Shown here in pieces: positions 43,804-51,847 of a DNA stretch of 64,000 nucleotides. Position 1 is the stretch's first letter. Each line of letters begins with the position of its first letter. Position numbers and translations under genes: made by a program. This DNA is from Ferruginibacter sp. (lineage in GTDB: Bacteria; Bacteroidota; Bacteroidia; Chitinophagales; Chitinophagaceae): contig JAGOAX010000008.1 of NCBI GenBank assembly GCA_017983695.1, forward strand, positions 62,001 through 126,000, read 5' to 3'. Below the pieces are notes generated by a model, which was not told where the DNA came from, did not search any database, and was given only the letters and a program-made list of their open reading frames with translations.

Positions 43804-44147
43804 TTCTTTTTCTTTTTAGAGACTTTGGCAATTGCATTAAACTCCAAAGCCAGGTTTATCCAGTACGCCAGTTTCTTTTTTGTATTCAGGGCTTTTATAT
43901 CAACAAATACATAGCCTTTCATGATTCGTCCGGTAAAATCCATCGGCCTGCATCCTTCTTTCTCCATTACTTCTTCCATTAAGTCAGGATTAAGACGAAC
44001 CATCAATCTTTCCTTTTCAACACCAACACACATTTTATCGTTTACCATAAAGCAAAGTCCGCCGAACATTTTTTTCTCTTCTGTAATTTTATGTGTTAGA
44101 GTAATTATTTCCCTTGTTCTGTCAGCTAATTTTTCGTTGTACGCCAT
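43800..44147 (-). CDS. TfoX N-terminal domain protein
   Basis: A 115-residue TfoX/Sxy N-terminal-domain protein: REIITLTHKITEEKKMFGGLCFMVNDKMCVGV, then MVRLNPDLMEEVM and MDFTGRIMKGYVFVD. The C-terminal TfoX domain of full-length competence regulators is absent, and the protein ends in a run of five Lys. Such single-domain proteins are common outside competence and their role is unknown. It lies between SRPBCC (6 bases upstream) and DinB (4-base overlap) genes. Confidence 0.9.
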   Translation of the reverse strand: MAYNEKLADRTREIITLTHKITEEKKMFGGLCFMVNDKMCVGVEKERLMVRLNPDLMEEVMEKEGCRPMDFTGRIMKGYVFVDIKALNTKKKLAYWINLALEFNAIAKVSKKKKK

Positions 44148-44153
44148 AACAGA

Positions 44154-44678
44154 TTATTTTTCCAATACTGCTTTTAAATTTGTTAAGCCGGTACTAAAAT
44201 CATCGCCTATAGCTTTATCCATATTCATAAATAATTTCATTATGTTCATGGGGTAATTCATCTGGCTTTCAAAGCCCCAGCCAACTTTAGTGGTATTATC
44301 ATTTATTGCTTCAGTCGTCATAACAGCTTTGGCAACCGATTTAAATGGTTTTACAAAACGCAATTCATAATCTACTTTTTTCCCTTCTTCAATACCTTTT
44401 ATTTCCTGTTCGCCCTGTCCAACTTTTTTATTGCCTTCCCAGGCACTTACAAAACCAACAGTGGCATCGGTACCACGATACTCTTTTTTCATGTTGGGAT
44501 CCATAGATGCCCATTTGCTGAAGTTGTCCTGGTTCTTTAAATATTTTATATAGTTAAACACTTCACTCTTTGGTTTATCAATAATAATTTCTCTTGTGGC
44601 TTTCATGTCTTTACTTATAAATAATGCTGCAATCAATAAAAAAGCAACGATGCCGAGAATAATATAAAGTACTATCAT
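44154..44678 (-). CDS. SRPBCC-family protein with N-terminal membrane helix
   Basis: A 174-residue polyketide cyclase/START-like (SRPBCC) protein. An N-terminal hydrophobic helix (IVLYIILGIVAFLLIAALFI) anchors it to the membrane, then comes the fold: ATREIIIDKPKSEVFNYIKYLKNQDNFSKWASMD at the start, TKVGWGFESQMNYPMNIMKLF near the end. The fold binds hydrophobic ligands; the ligand is unknown. It lies 26 bases downstream of a VOC gene in the ten-gene run. Confidence 0.9.
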   Translation of the reverse strand: MIVLYIILGIVAFLLIAALFISKDMKATREIIIDKPKSEVFNYIKYLKNQDNFSKWASMDPNMKKEYRGTDATVGFVSAWEGNKKVGQGEQEIKGIEEGKKVDYELRFVKPFKSVAKAVMTTEAINDNTTKVGWGFESQMNYPMNIMKLFMNMDKAIGDDFSTGLTNLKAVLEK

Positions 44679-44704
44679 AAAATTTATTTTTTGTTTTGTG
44701 ATTA

Positions 44705-45085
44705 CTATTGTGGTACAGAGTGTAAACCAATTCTGTTTCCTTCAGTGTCAATAAATACAGCCATATATCCGTACTCCGGAGATATTTCTGTTTTAGGCAC
44801 CATTATTTTCCCGCCGGCAATTTCAACTTTATCTAAAACATTTTGCACATCAGGATTGCCATTTAAATAAATAAGCGGCCCATCGGTAACAGATGGTTTA
44901 TGAAAACCACCACTATCCACCACAGCGCCGCCAACTCCCATCATATCTTCCAGCGGAAACAACCGCATTTTAATATTGGGCGTATCCATAGGTATCAGTT
45001 GTACATTAAAAATGGTTTCGTAAAATTTTGTGGCTCTTTCTAAATTGGTTGATGGAATTTCGAACCAGCTGATGGCGTGTTGCAT
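44705..45085 (-). CDS. VOC-family (glyoxalase-like) protein
   Basis: A 126-residue vicinal-oxygen-chelate protein with two beta-alpha-beta-beta-beta modules: ISWFEIPSTNLERATKFYETIFNVQLIP and GKIMVPKTEISPEYGYMAVFIDTEGNRIGLHSVP. The tidy dimer-type length suggests a metalloenzyme or binding protein. The substrate is not known; a dehydratase, dioxygenase or antibiotic-binding role cannot be separated from sequence alone. It is 33 bases upstream-adjacent to the rhodanese gene on the minus strand. Confidence 0.9.
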   Translation of the reverse strand: MQHAISWFEIPSTNLERATKFYETIFNVQLIPMDTPNIKMRLFPLEDMMGVGGAVVDSGGFHKPSVTDGPLIYLNGNPDVQNVLDKVEIAGGKIMVPKTEISPEYGYMAVFIDTEGNRIGLHSVPQ

Positions 45086-45118
45086 ACTATTTTATTTTTA
45101 GGGATATAAATTTAATTT

Positions 45119-45706
45119 TTATTGAGCAATATACAAACTGTCATTGCTTTCTTTATCTTTTACTGTTACTTTCCACATATACATGCCATGTTGTAGGTTG
45201 GTTACTTTTTTAAACCCGTTTTGTGTTAGCAGGTAACTTGCCTGTGGGCTGCGATGGCTGTGAGAGCAGTACACAATAATTTCTTTGTCTTTATAAGTAG
45301 CCAGTTCTTTTATTCTTGTTTGCAGTTGCTGTACTGGAATATTGATAGCGTTCTTTAACCGGCCGAATTTATCCGGCGCTGTACCATTAAATTCTTCTGC
45401 AGTCCGTACATCTAATAATAAAATATTACTGCTTCCGGCTTTTAAAATGTGAGCATATAAATCGGGTGGCGCTACAGTACCATGTACAATAGAGGTCTTT
45501 TTAACCAGCCGCATATTGCAGTGCATGCAGGTGCCCGGTGTTGTTGCAATAATTGTATCGCAACTGCTGCCGCAGGGCAGGCAAACATATTGTTCTGCAG
45601 GTTGGCCTGTATTATTCGCCGGCTTAGGTTGCCCTGTTGATGATACACAATTCTGTAACAGGATTACTGTAATTGATACAATGATTCCGGATAATATTTT
45701 TTTCAT
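45119..45706 (-). CDS. Rhodanese-domain lipoprotein with Cys-rich N-terminal domain
   Basis: A 195-residue exported protein. An N-terminal signal (KKILSGIIVSITVILLQNC) has a lipobox-like QNC (Cys20). A Cys-rich segment with CLPCGSSC and CMHCNM follows, resembling heavy-metal-binding YHS/HMBD-like zinc ribbons. The rhodanese domain is next: LLLDVRTAEEFNG, NAINIPVQQLQTRI and the active-site loop IVYCSHSHRSPQASYLL with the nucleophile Cys, ending GMYMWKV. It may transfer sulfur or handle a thiol or metal in the periplasm. It starts 4 bases after DUF2911. Confidence 0.88.
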   Translation of the reverse strand: MKKILSGIIVSITVILLQNCVSSTGQPKPANNTGQPAEQYVCLPCGSSCDTIIATTPGTCMHCNMRLVKKTSIVHGTVAPPDLYAHILKAGSSNILLLDVRTAEEFNGTAPDKFGRLKNAINIPVQQLQTRIKELATYKDKEIIVYCSHSHRSPQASYLLTQNGFKKVTNLQHGMYMWKVTVKDKESNDSLYIAQ

Positions 45707-45710
45707 CAGG

Positions 45711-46814
45711 TTAGTTGATGTCTTTTCCTTCTTTAAGTTTTGCTATTTGCCCTTCCAGTATTTTTTTTGCTGCATCACTGGGTGTTTGTGCCATTGCCTT
45801 TTCTGCAAACTTAATGGCATTTTTAAAATCGCCTTTGGCTGAATAACCACTCATCAATCCATTATTTACACCAAACATATCGCCATATCTTTTTTGGCTG
45901 GCTTTAAAAACCTCTAATGCCTTATCCGCTCTTTTTTGAGTAATCAATTGCCTGCCATAAGCTGTGTACTGGTTGGCCGTAGCAATTAGTAAAGCTTCAT
46001 TCATAGTAGAATCTGCATCAGCAATGCGGTTTACTTTTTCATAGGCAGTGGCAAGATTGCGTAAAGTGATAAAAGTTTTTTGCCCACCAGGTCCATCAAT
46101 AGCGTTTTTACTCCAGCGCAAAGCTTCTTCTAAATTAATATTTTTGTTTAGGCAGTATTGTGCAGCTTGTAATTCCAGCGCAGGTGTAAAACTTTTACGG
46201 CTGGTCATTTCTTTTCTTAACCCGGCAATTACAATATTATCTACATCTACACTTATTTTAAACGGAACTGAAATTTTTTCCCATTGCATAGCGATAGTGC
46301 AACTGGTTTCTTTGTGATCAATAAATTCATACTTCAGCCATTCCACACTTTTACCTAACGCTACGGGTTTTACATCTACTCTCAACACATCATCCTTTTC
46401 AGTATAACTAAAACTTCCCCATGCTTCGGTTTGGGTAGAAAAAATCAGTGTAACATTATCGGCACTCATTGCCATAAATAAGGCATAGGTCCCTGCTTTA
46501 ATATCCTTGCCCTCTACTTTTACATCATGCTCAAATGTAATTGTGGTGGCTTCATTGGCGCCGGCCCTCCATGGCGATTCATTTTTTCCGGTAACAAAAT
46601 TTTGTTCTTTAAAACCATAGGGAACTTTAGTGCCAAACAGCTGGCCTTCTCTTTTATTTACATCGGGCCTGCTGTATTTTATGGTGATGGATGTTATACC
46701 AACTTCTTCGCTGATAGTAGCTCTTGGGTTTCCGCCGCTGGGTGGCAGATCCATTTGTGCAAAAGCAATATGTGCAGTTAAGCTTATCGCAATAAACAGG
46801 CTTAATTTTTTCAT
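45711..46814 (-). CDS. DUF2911 protein with C-terminal TPR-like repeats
   Basis: A 367-residue exported protein (signal peptide ending FAQ). The DUF2911 domain spans about residues 20-190: DLPPSGGNPRATISEEVGIT, SRPDVNKREGQLFG, PWRAGANEATTITF, GTYALFMAMS, WGSFSYTEKDDVLRVDV. The rest has helical repeats of TPR type (ATAYEKVNRIADADSTMNEAL, ALEVFKASQKRYGDMF). DUF2911 has no known activity. Next gene upstream (lipoprotein at 46829) is 14 bases away. Confidence 0.88.
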   Translation of the reverse strand: MKKLSLFIAISLTAHIAFAQMDLPPSGGNPRATISEEVGITSITIKYSRPDVNKREGQLFGTKVPYGFKEQNFVTGKNESPWRAGANEATTITFEHDVKVEGKDIKAGTYALFMAMSADNVTLIFSTQTEAWGSFSYTEKDDVLRVDVKPVALGKSVEWLKYEFIDHKETSCTIAMQWEKISVPFKISVDVDNIVIAGLRKEMTSRKSFTPALELQAAQYCLNKNINLEEALRWSKNAIDGPGGQKTFITLRNLATAYEKVNRIADADSTMNEALLIATANQYTAYGRQLITQKRADKALEVFKASQKRYGDMFGVNNGLMSGYSAKGDFKNAIKFAEKAMAQTPSDAAKKILEGQIAKLKEGKDIN

Positions 46815-46828
46815 TTGTATGTTATTTT

Positions 46829-47470
46829 TTATTTACAATGATTAAGAAAAATACTATCTGTTATTTGAAAGGCCTGGTACCGGCTGTCTTTTTTATTTAT
46901 ATCAACTGCTATCCCTTTCATGGTAAAATTTTTAAACCGATGTTCCAGTTTAAGAATTAATCCGCCGCCGGTTTTTTCTCCGTACACATCCATGTTATAC
47001 GCTTTGTGTTTGTTATATGTTGCTGGTGCAATTTTTAATTCTTCGCTAACATAATATTTAACCAGCGAATTTCTTTTCTGCATCTCCAGTATTTTACAGG
47101 AATAGCCCAATACTTTTTCGCCAGTGGCATATAATTTCCAGCTTAGTACAGAATCGGTCGCAACATCATAATCTTCACATTCGTAATGATTGGTATTGCC
47201 TGTTTGTGATAAACATTTATTCAACCTACCCGAATATGAATACGTAGTAGTGTCTTTTCCTGAAAAACTGCTTTGGTAATTACCCTGGTCATATTTAAAA
47301 AAACCTTTTACAGGCCTTTCAATCTTTAAAGAATCTGAATTCAATATACTGCTTTCATAAGTGTAAGCATACTCAATCGTGCCTGAAAAAAAAGTTCTTT
47401 TTTTATTACTGCTGCAACCTGCTGCAAGTAATAAAAAAAATATGGTACAGCTTTTTACTGAACTGTTCAT
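46829..47470 (-). CDS. Hypothetical lipoprotein, GLPGLI-like
   Basis: A 213-residue lipoprotein of unknown function. Signal MNSSVKSCTIFFLLLAAG then lipobox AGC (Cys19). The mature protein starts FFSGTIEYAYTYES and contains repeated strand pairs such as VKGFFKYDQGNYQSSFSG and CKILEMQKRNSLVKYYVSEEL, reminding me of the GLPGLI family of Bacteroidota, but I am not certain. It is 6 bases downstream of the DUF1579-like gene and in the same minus-strand run. Confidence 0.75.
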   Translation of the reverse strand: MNSSVKSCTIFFLLLAAGCSSNKKRTFFSGTIEYAYTYESSILNSDSLKIERPVKGFFKYDQGNYQSSFSGKDTTTYSYSGRLNKCLSQTGNTNHYECEDYDVATDSVLSWKLYATGEKVLGYSCKILEMQKRNSLVKYYVSEELKIAPATYNKHKAYNMDVYGEKTGGGLILKLEHRFKNFTMKGIAVDINKKDSRYQAFQITDSIFLNHCK

Positions 47471-47476
47471 AATAAA

Positions 47477-48004
47477 TTAATTCTTTTTTCTCCGGTATTC
47501 CAAATCATACTCAGTAGCCCAGCTTACACCATTGTCTTTGCTGATCTCTCCATGCTGGCGCAGTTTATCGGCACCTAAATTAGTAAAGGTCATTTTCCGT
47601 ATGGCCATCGTGTCTTTACTGTATTTAAACGGTGTGCTTGAATAAATGATCTGGTTGTTTTCAAACTTACCCTGCAGGTATTCATTGGTGCCGCCGGTAT
47701 TATCAACCCAGGTTTGCTGCCATTGTTTGGTAGCAGCATTATAAGTATTAAAGCTTTTGCCTGCATAGCGTAATCCCTGTTGCAGGCTTGCACTTGTCCA
47801 TTCTTCAAAAATTATGCAACTGTCTAATATTAGGCTGATCTTGCTATCTCCTGCTTTTTTGCCATTTATACCAAAGGCTTCCCATTCGCCAATCCAAAAA
47901 TCAAATTGCCTGTAAACAGGATTACTACAGGGCAATTTGCCTTTTTGTGCAACAGCAACATTAATGACGGTGCTCAAAGCAATGAGTGTGATAATTTTTT
48001 TCAT
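47477..48004 (-). CDS. Exported DUF1579-like protein
   Basis: A 175-residue exported protein. I start at the ATG at 48004, giving the signal peptide MKKIITLIALSTVINVAVA before QKGKL; two codons earlier is another ATG. The core RQFDFWIGEWEAFG, the SCIIFEEWTSASLQQGLRYAG segment and WQQTWVDNTGGTNEYLQGKFENNQ match the lipocalin-like DUF1579/DUF3471-type sensor-like proteins. Ligand unknown. It leads into the lipoprotein gene 6 bases later; 80 bases separate it from the VOC gene. Confidence 0.82.
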   Translation of the reverse strand: MKKIITLIALSTVINVAVAQKGKLPCSNPVYRQFDFWIGEWEAFGINGKKAGDSKISLILDSCIIFEEWTSASLQQGLRYAGKSFNTYNAATKQWQQTWVDNTGGTNEYLQGKFENNQIIYSSTPFKYSKDTMAIRKMTFTNLGADKLRQHGEISKDNGVSWATEYDLEYRRKKN

Positions 48005-48084
48005 AAACATTTTTTGTAATTGACAGTAATTACACAGCAACCGCTTCTTTATTTATCATTTTAAAATACCTTCTGTCATTATAC

Positions 48085-48498
48085 CTATTTGGTTACAGCG
48101 TTCAGCATTTTTTCATACACGTCATCATTAGCTTCCCAAAGCTCCACCCGGTTACCTTCTGCATCCAGTATATGAATAAACTTACCGTATTCATAAATTT
48201 CCATCTGGTCAACAATGGTTACGCCTTCTTCCTTTAATTGTTTTACCAATGCTTCCAAATCATCTACCCGGTAATTTATCATGTATTGCTGCGATGCATC
48301 GCCAAAATAATCGGTGTCTTTTTCAAAAGGGCTCCATGCTGAGTAGCCTTTCTTTTCCTTGTCATTGCTATGCCGCCATTCAAAACTACTACCATATTTA
48401 TCCATTACAATTCCTAAATGTTTGGCGTACCATTCTTTTTGTACATCAGGGTCTTTGCACTTGAAAAAAACTCCGCCGATGGCTGTTACTCTTTTCAT
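48085..48498 (-). CDS. VOC-family (glyoxalase-like) protein
   Basis: A 137-residue vicinal-oxygen-chelate protein. The ATG at 48498 gives MKRVTAIGGVFFKCKDPDVQKEWY; the frame continues upstream but without conserved residues. The second module ends in IHILDAEGNRVELWEAND, a classic glyoxalase-type C-terminal strand with the metal-binding Glu. It heads the ten-gene minus-strand run, and 247 bases separate it from the divergent RnfD-like gene; that region has no other gene. Confidence 0.9.
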   Translation of the reverse strand: MKRVTAIGGVFFKCKDPDVQKEWYAKHLGIVMDKYGSSFEWRHSNDKEKKGYSAWSPFEKDTDYFGDASQQYMINYRVDDLEALVKQLKEEGVTIVDQMEIYEYGKFIHILDAEGNRVELWEANDDVYEKMLNAVTK

Positions 48499-48745
48499 TG
48501 TGTAATTTATTTTTTTCTGTTGTTGTACAAAATACAACTTTCATTGTGTTGCTCTTTATTTAATTTGATGAACGGGTATTGGTATAATTCCGGGAGGGGG
48601 TAAAAACCGACTTTGCCGGAGATGCCGCAGATTCAAAGTTTACAATTTTCCATAAATAATTTATTTTACCTGCATTCGCATTTTATTAACAAATGGCTTA
48701 TGTAATTTTTTTAACCGGCACATCTTAGTTTCAAATTCAACTGTT

Positions 48746-49630
48746 ATGTTTTTAACTGCATTAAAAAAAGATGCCCGATATTTTCAAATACTGTTTCAAA
48801 CAATTTTTTTAGGTTATGGTATTATTTATTTAGGCTGGAAAGCTGAGTGGTGGCTGTATACAACTTACTTTACCTGCAGCATTATAACACAATTAGGTTT
48901 TGAATTTTTATTGGGTAAAAAAGAAATCGCTTATTGGAAACGTATCCGGTTTTCTTTTCCTTCAGTTTTAATTTCTTCATTTGGGTTAAGTCTATTACTT
49001 AAAACAAATCATCTTGAAATTGCGGCACTGGCAGCTTTTATTTCCATTGCATCAAAGTTTCTTATTAAAATAAAAGGCAAACATATTTTCAATCCTTCGG
49101 CACTGGGTATTGTTGCAGCTATATTATTTACCGGTAAAGCCTGGTTTAGCCCCGGTCAATGGGGTAGCAGTACGGTTATTTTATTCGGCGTTTGCTGTCT
49201 GGGTATTATAATAGTTACCAAAGTTCAAAAATTAGATACCAGCCTTGCTTTTTTAGGAACATTTGCCGCACTGCTGTTTATACGACAAATAATTTATTTA
49301 GGCTGGCCACTTGATTTTTTTGTACAATCCATCAGTACCGGCAGCTTGTTGTTATTTTCTTTTTTTATGATCACCGATCCTAAAACCACTCCCAACCATA
49401 CCGCTGCAAGAATTATATGGAGTATGCTTGTGGCAGTTGTTGCTTTTTATTTAACCACTTTTAAATTTATTAATGGCGCACCTGTGTGGGTATTGGTTTG
49501 TATGCAGCCAATGGTACCGGTGCTTGACTATTTCTTTAAAGCAAAAAAGTTTGAGTGGAAACCCTCTTCTTCTCTTAATAAAAAAGAACAAACATTTTTA
49601 AATACTGTGTATAATAATTTATCTATTTAA
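48746..49630 (+). CDS. Stand-alone RnfD/NqrB-like membrane protein
   Basis: A 294-residue polytopic membrane protein with about nine hydrophobic segments. HIFNPSALGIVAAIL (the NPSAxG loop) and ISTGSLLLFSFFMITDPKTTP are the signature of the RnfD/NqrB family, subunits of ion-pumping flavoprotein electron-transfer complexes. In those the FMN is bound to a Thr in S-G-A-T just before the helix; here the aligned residues are T-G-S-L, so the attachment Thr is absent. No other rnf or nqr gene or apbE is in the window. The DUF2330 gene follows after 12 bases. Confidence 0.86.
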   Translation: MFLTALKKDARYFQILFQTIFLGYGIIYLGWKAEWWLYTTYFTCSIITQLGFEFLLGKKEIAYWKRIRFSFPSVLISSFGLSLLLKTNHLEIAALAAFISIASKFLIKIKGKHIFNPSALGIVAAILFTGKAWFSPGQWGSSTVILFGVCCLGIIIVTKVQKLDTSLAFLGTFAALLFIRQIIYLGWPLDFFVQSISTGSLLLFSFFMITDPKTTPNHTAARIIWSMLVAVVAFYLTTFKFINGAPVWVLVCMQPMVPVLDYFFKAKKFEWKPSSSLNKKEQTFLNTVYNNLSI

Positions 49631-49642
49631 TAATTAAACAAA

Positions 49643-51121
49643 ATGAGTATGAAAAAGAAACTATTAATTATCGGGGCTGTTATTGCCGTATCACCAGTTC
49701 TTTATTCCTTTTGCGGCTTTTATGTAAGCAAGGCTGATGGTACTTTGAAAAACAAAACCAGCCAGGTTATTTTGGTACGTGACGGTAATAAAAATGTAAT
49801 TACCATGTACAACGACTTTAAAGGCGATACCAAAGATTTTGCCATGGTGGTACCTGTGCCTGTAGTATTGAGAAAAGATGATATTAAAGTGGTAGACCAA
49901 TCAATTTTTCAGCGGTTGAATGATTACAGCGCACCAAGATTGGTAGAGTACTGGGATCAAAATCCATGTTATGGTTATGAAAAGGAGGATATGATACAGA
50001 GAAAATCGGTATCTGCAAGTATGGCCGAAGTAACTGTTGCTGGAGCCTTGCGGGGAAAAGTGGCTGGTGTAAAAATAGAAGCTAAATATTTAATTGGCGA
50101 GTATGATATTTTAATTTTAAGTGCGAAAGAAAGCAGCGGGTTAAAAGACTGGTTAAATGAAAACGGTTATAAAATTCCGGAAGGTGCTGAAGAGGTTTTG
50201 GATCCGTATATAAAAAGCAACCTTAAATTCTTTGTAGTTAAAGTAAATGAAAAAGAAAAACAGAAGCTGAATAATAATTTTCTACGTCCCATTCAAATCA
50301 GTTTTAATTCTCCAAAATTTATGTTGCCCATTCGTTTAGGTATGGCCAATGCTGATGGCGACCAGGACCTTATTGTTTACGCTTTTACCCGTAAAGGGAG
50401 AATTGAATGTACCAATTACCGCAATGTAAATATTGTTACAGGTAATAATGTACCCTTGTTTGTACAAAAAAACTTTGGGGCATTTTATGGCAATCTGTTT
50501 ACACATCAGTGGGATAAGGAAGATAAGAGTGCGGCATTTTTAGAATATGCCTGGAATGTAACTCCTGTTAACCAGATGAAGTGTGATCCATGTGTAGGCA
50601 ATCCGCCAACTGAATACGACCTGGTGCAGAGCGGTGTATGGTGGCTGGGTAATAAAGACTGGAGTGATTACAGCGATGTAGATAATGAAGAGCCTGATAA
50701 CGGCAGTAAAAATGTACACTTTACAAGATTGCATTTCCGGTATAACAGAAAATCCTTTGCACAGGACCTGATGTTCCAGGTAACGCCCAATACAGAAAAT
50801 TACCAGGCAAGATATGTGATTACACATCCCGCCACAGGAGACTTTACCTGCGATGCCGGAAAAAAATATTTGCAGGATTTAAAAGCAAGAAGAAAAAAAG
50901 AACTGCGTGAACTTACTGCTTTAACCGGTACCAATATTAATAACTGGCAGGATGAAGCAATTGCAAAAGATGATGAAGAAACCGTAGTTGAAGCACAATA
51001 TGCAACACTGCTGCCACAGATAAAAAACGAAACAGAAAAGCGTGGCTCGACGGGGTTAATTTTATTTAGTGCTTTACTATTGGGTAGTGCCGGTTTTTTA
51101 AAATGGAAAGGATTTGTATAA
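49643..51121 (+). CDS. DUF2330 membrane-anchored protein
   Basis: A 492-residue extracytoplasmic protein of the DUF2330 family. It has an N-terminal signal (LLIIGAVIAVSPVLYSFCGF), the family opener FCGFYVSKADGTL, then KTSQVILVRDGNKNVITMYNDFKGDTKDFAMVVPVP, and a C-terminal transmembrane helix TGLILFSALLLGSAGFLKW. There are several Cys: NPCYGY, IECTNY, CDPC (Cys314, Cys317) and FTCDAG, which could form disulfides or a redox site. Biochemical role unknown. It is 12 bases behind the RnfD-like gene and ends in a terminator, so the two form a unit. An alternative start is the Met two codons later. Confidence 0.86.
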   Translation: MSMKKKLLIIGAVIAVSPVLYSFCGFYVSKADGTLKNKTSQVILVRDGNKNVITMYNDFKGDTKDFAMVVPVPVVLRKDDIKVVDQSIFQRLNDYSAPRLVEYWDQNPCYGYEKEDMIQRKSVSASMAEVTVAGALRGKVAGVKIEAKYLIGEYDILILSAKESSGLKDWLNENGYKIPEGAEEVLDPYIKSNLKFFVVKVNEKEKQKLNNNFLRPIQISFNSPKFMLPIRLGMANADGDQDLIVYAFTRKGRIECTNYRNVNIVTGNNVPLFVQKNFGAFYGNLFTHQWDKEDKSAAFLEYAWNVTPVNQMKCDPCVGNPPTEYDLVQSGVWWLGNKDWSDYSDVDNEEPDNGSKNVHFTRLHFRYNRKSFAQDLMFQVTPNTENYQARYVITHPATGDFTCDAGKKYLQDLKARRKKELRELTALTGTNINNWQDEAIAKDDEETVVEAQYATLLPQIKNETEKRGSTGLILFSALLLGSAGFLKWKGFV

Positions 51122-51160
51122 ATAATATTTCATGGTTTGGCTATACAGGTTTTAGTTTGT

Positions 51161-51185
51161 CCCCCGCTTTTTAGCGGGGGTTTTT
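51161..51185 (+). terminator. Intrinsic terminator after DUF2330
   Basis: CCCCCGCT (51161-51168) with AGCGGGGG (51173-51180), 4-base loop, then five Ts (51181-51185). It is a clean strong hairpin 40 bases after the DUF2330 stop. Confidence 0.92.
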
Positions 51186-51345
51186 ATTGCCACTGAAAAC
51201 ACTGAAGCTCAATAAAATTTTCTGCAGGATAGCTGCTACGCAGCAAACATTGCCACTGAAACACTGAGGCACTGAAAAATACAGCATGCTTCCATTCAGT
51301 GTTTCTGTGCCTCAGTGGCAACCATCTTAAGCGAAGCTTAATAAA
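51186..51345. repeat. Short intergenic repeat element with CACTGA-type units
   Basis: Three related arms: 51186-51209 and 51249-51277 in one orientation (TTGCCACTGAAA...CACTGA) and 51295-51321 inverted (...CTGTGCCTCAGTGGCAA). A GAAGCT(C/T)AATAAA stretch follows the first arm and recurs after the inverted arm near 51333. An inner GCTGC/GCAGC hairpin lies at about 51232-51244. It resembles the CACTGAGGCACAGAGA-like repeats seen between genes in many bacterial genomes. It has no coding potential I would trust. Confidence 0.6.
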
Positions 51346-51359
51346 TTTAGGTAAGCAAA

Positions 51360-51390
51360 TAAAAAAGCCCCGCCTAAAAAGGCAGGGGCT
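51360..51390 (-). terminator. Intrinsic terminator of the sigma/Spy operon
   Basis: Minus-strand hairpin AGCCCCTGCCT (51390-51380) with AGGCGGGGCT (51375-51366), one bulged base, 4-base loop, then six Ts. It lies 27 bases after the stop of the Spy-like gene. Confidence 0.85.
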
Positions 51391-51417
51391 CTTGCTATTC
51401 GTATTCACCATTTATTA

Positions 51418-51813
51418 CTATTGTCCGGGAGGCCTGTTACCTCTTTGTGGTCTTGTAGAAGGTTCAATAACGTCTTTCCAGGTTTTCATTTGCTCTTCTG
51501 TAAAAACTGCTTTTAATTTAGTATCTCTTTCTTCAGCAGCTTTTTGTCTTGCAGCCATCATAGCGTCCCTGTCTCACCCGGCCGTTCTTATTTCATCCAT
51601 TTTTTTATCGCTATCCCTGAATGATTGTATAAAAATACTGTCCACCAATACCATTTTAGCAGCATCCAGTTTAAAGGCGCTGTCTATTTTTTCATGTATC
51701 GTTTTCAATCTTTCTTCCGGTGTTCTGCGTTGAAAATTTCCACCGCCCTGTGCATTTACCGCAGTTATGCTAAACATTGCTGCTATAGCTACAGCTACAA
51801 ATTGTTTTTTCAT
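51418..51813 (-). pseudogene. Spy/CpxP-like periplasmic gene interrupted by in-frame TGA
   Basis: Reading from ATG at 51813, a signal peptide (MKKQFVAVAIAAMFSITAVNA) and a Gly/Arg-rich start lead into helical LTxxQ-like sequence (RTPEERLKTIHEKIDSAF) up to a TGA at codon 80 (51576-51574). The same frame then continues without break to a TAG at 51418: DRDAMMAARQKAAEERDTKLKAVF, EEQMKTWKDVIEP, RGNRPPGQ. The downstream half is clearly the missing LTxxQ-type part of a Spy-like chaperone. So the gene is a 132-codon frame with one nonsense codon: a pseudogene, a sequencing error, or readthrough. It is the last gene of the sigma operon, 34 bases after the other Spy-like gene. Confidence 0.8.
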
Positions 51814-51847
51814 TGTGTTGTTCTTTTTATGTGTAATTAAAAGGGAT

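Noticed and set aside
51184..51411. Small minus-strand gene between DUF2330 and the Spy-like gene
   Set aside because: It is made of the repeat element and terminator sequences; the HRNTEWKH-type translation is typical of such non-coding repeats.
51418..51813. UGA recoding or selenocysteine in the Spy-like gene
   Set aside because: No SECIS-like hairpin recognised after the TGA, and TGA is used as a normal stop (for example meaB). A local nonsense change is simpler.
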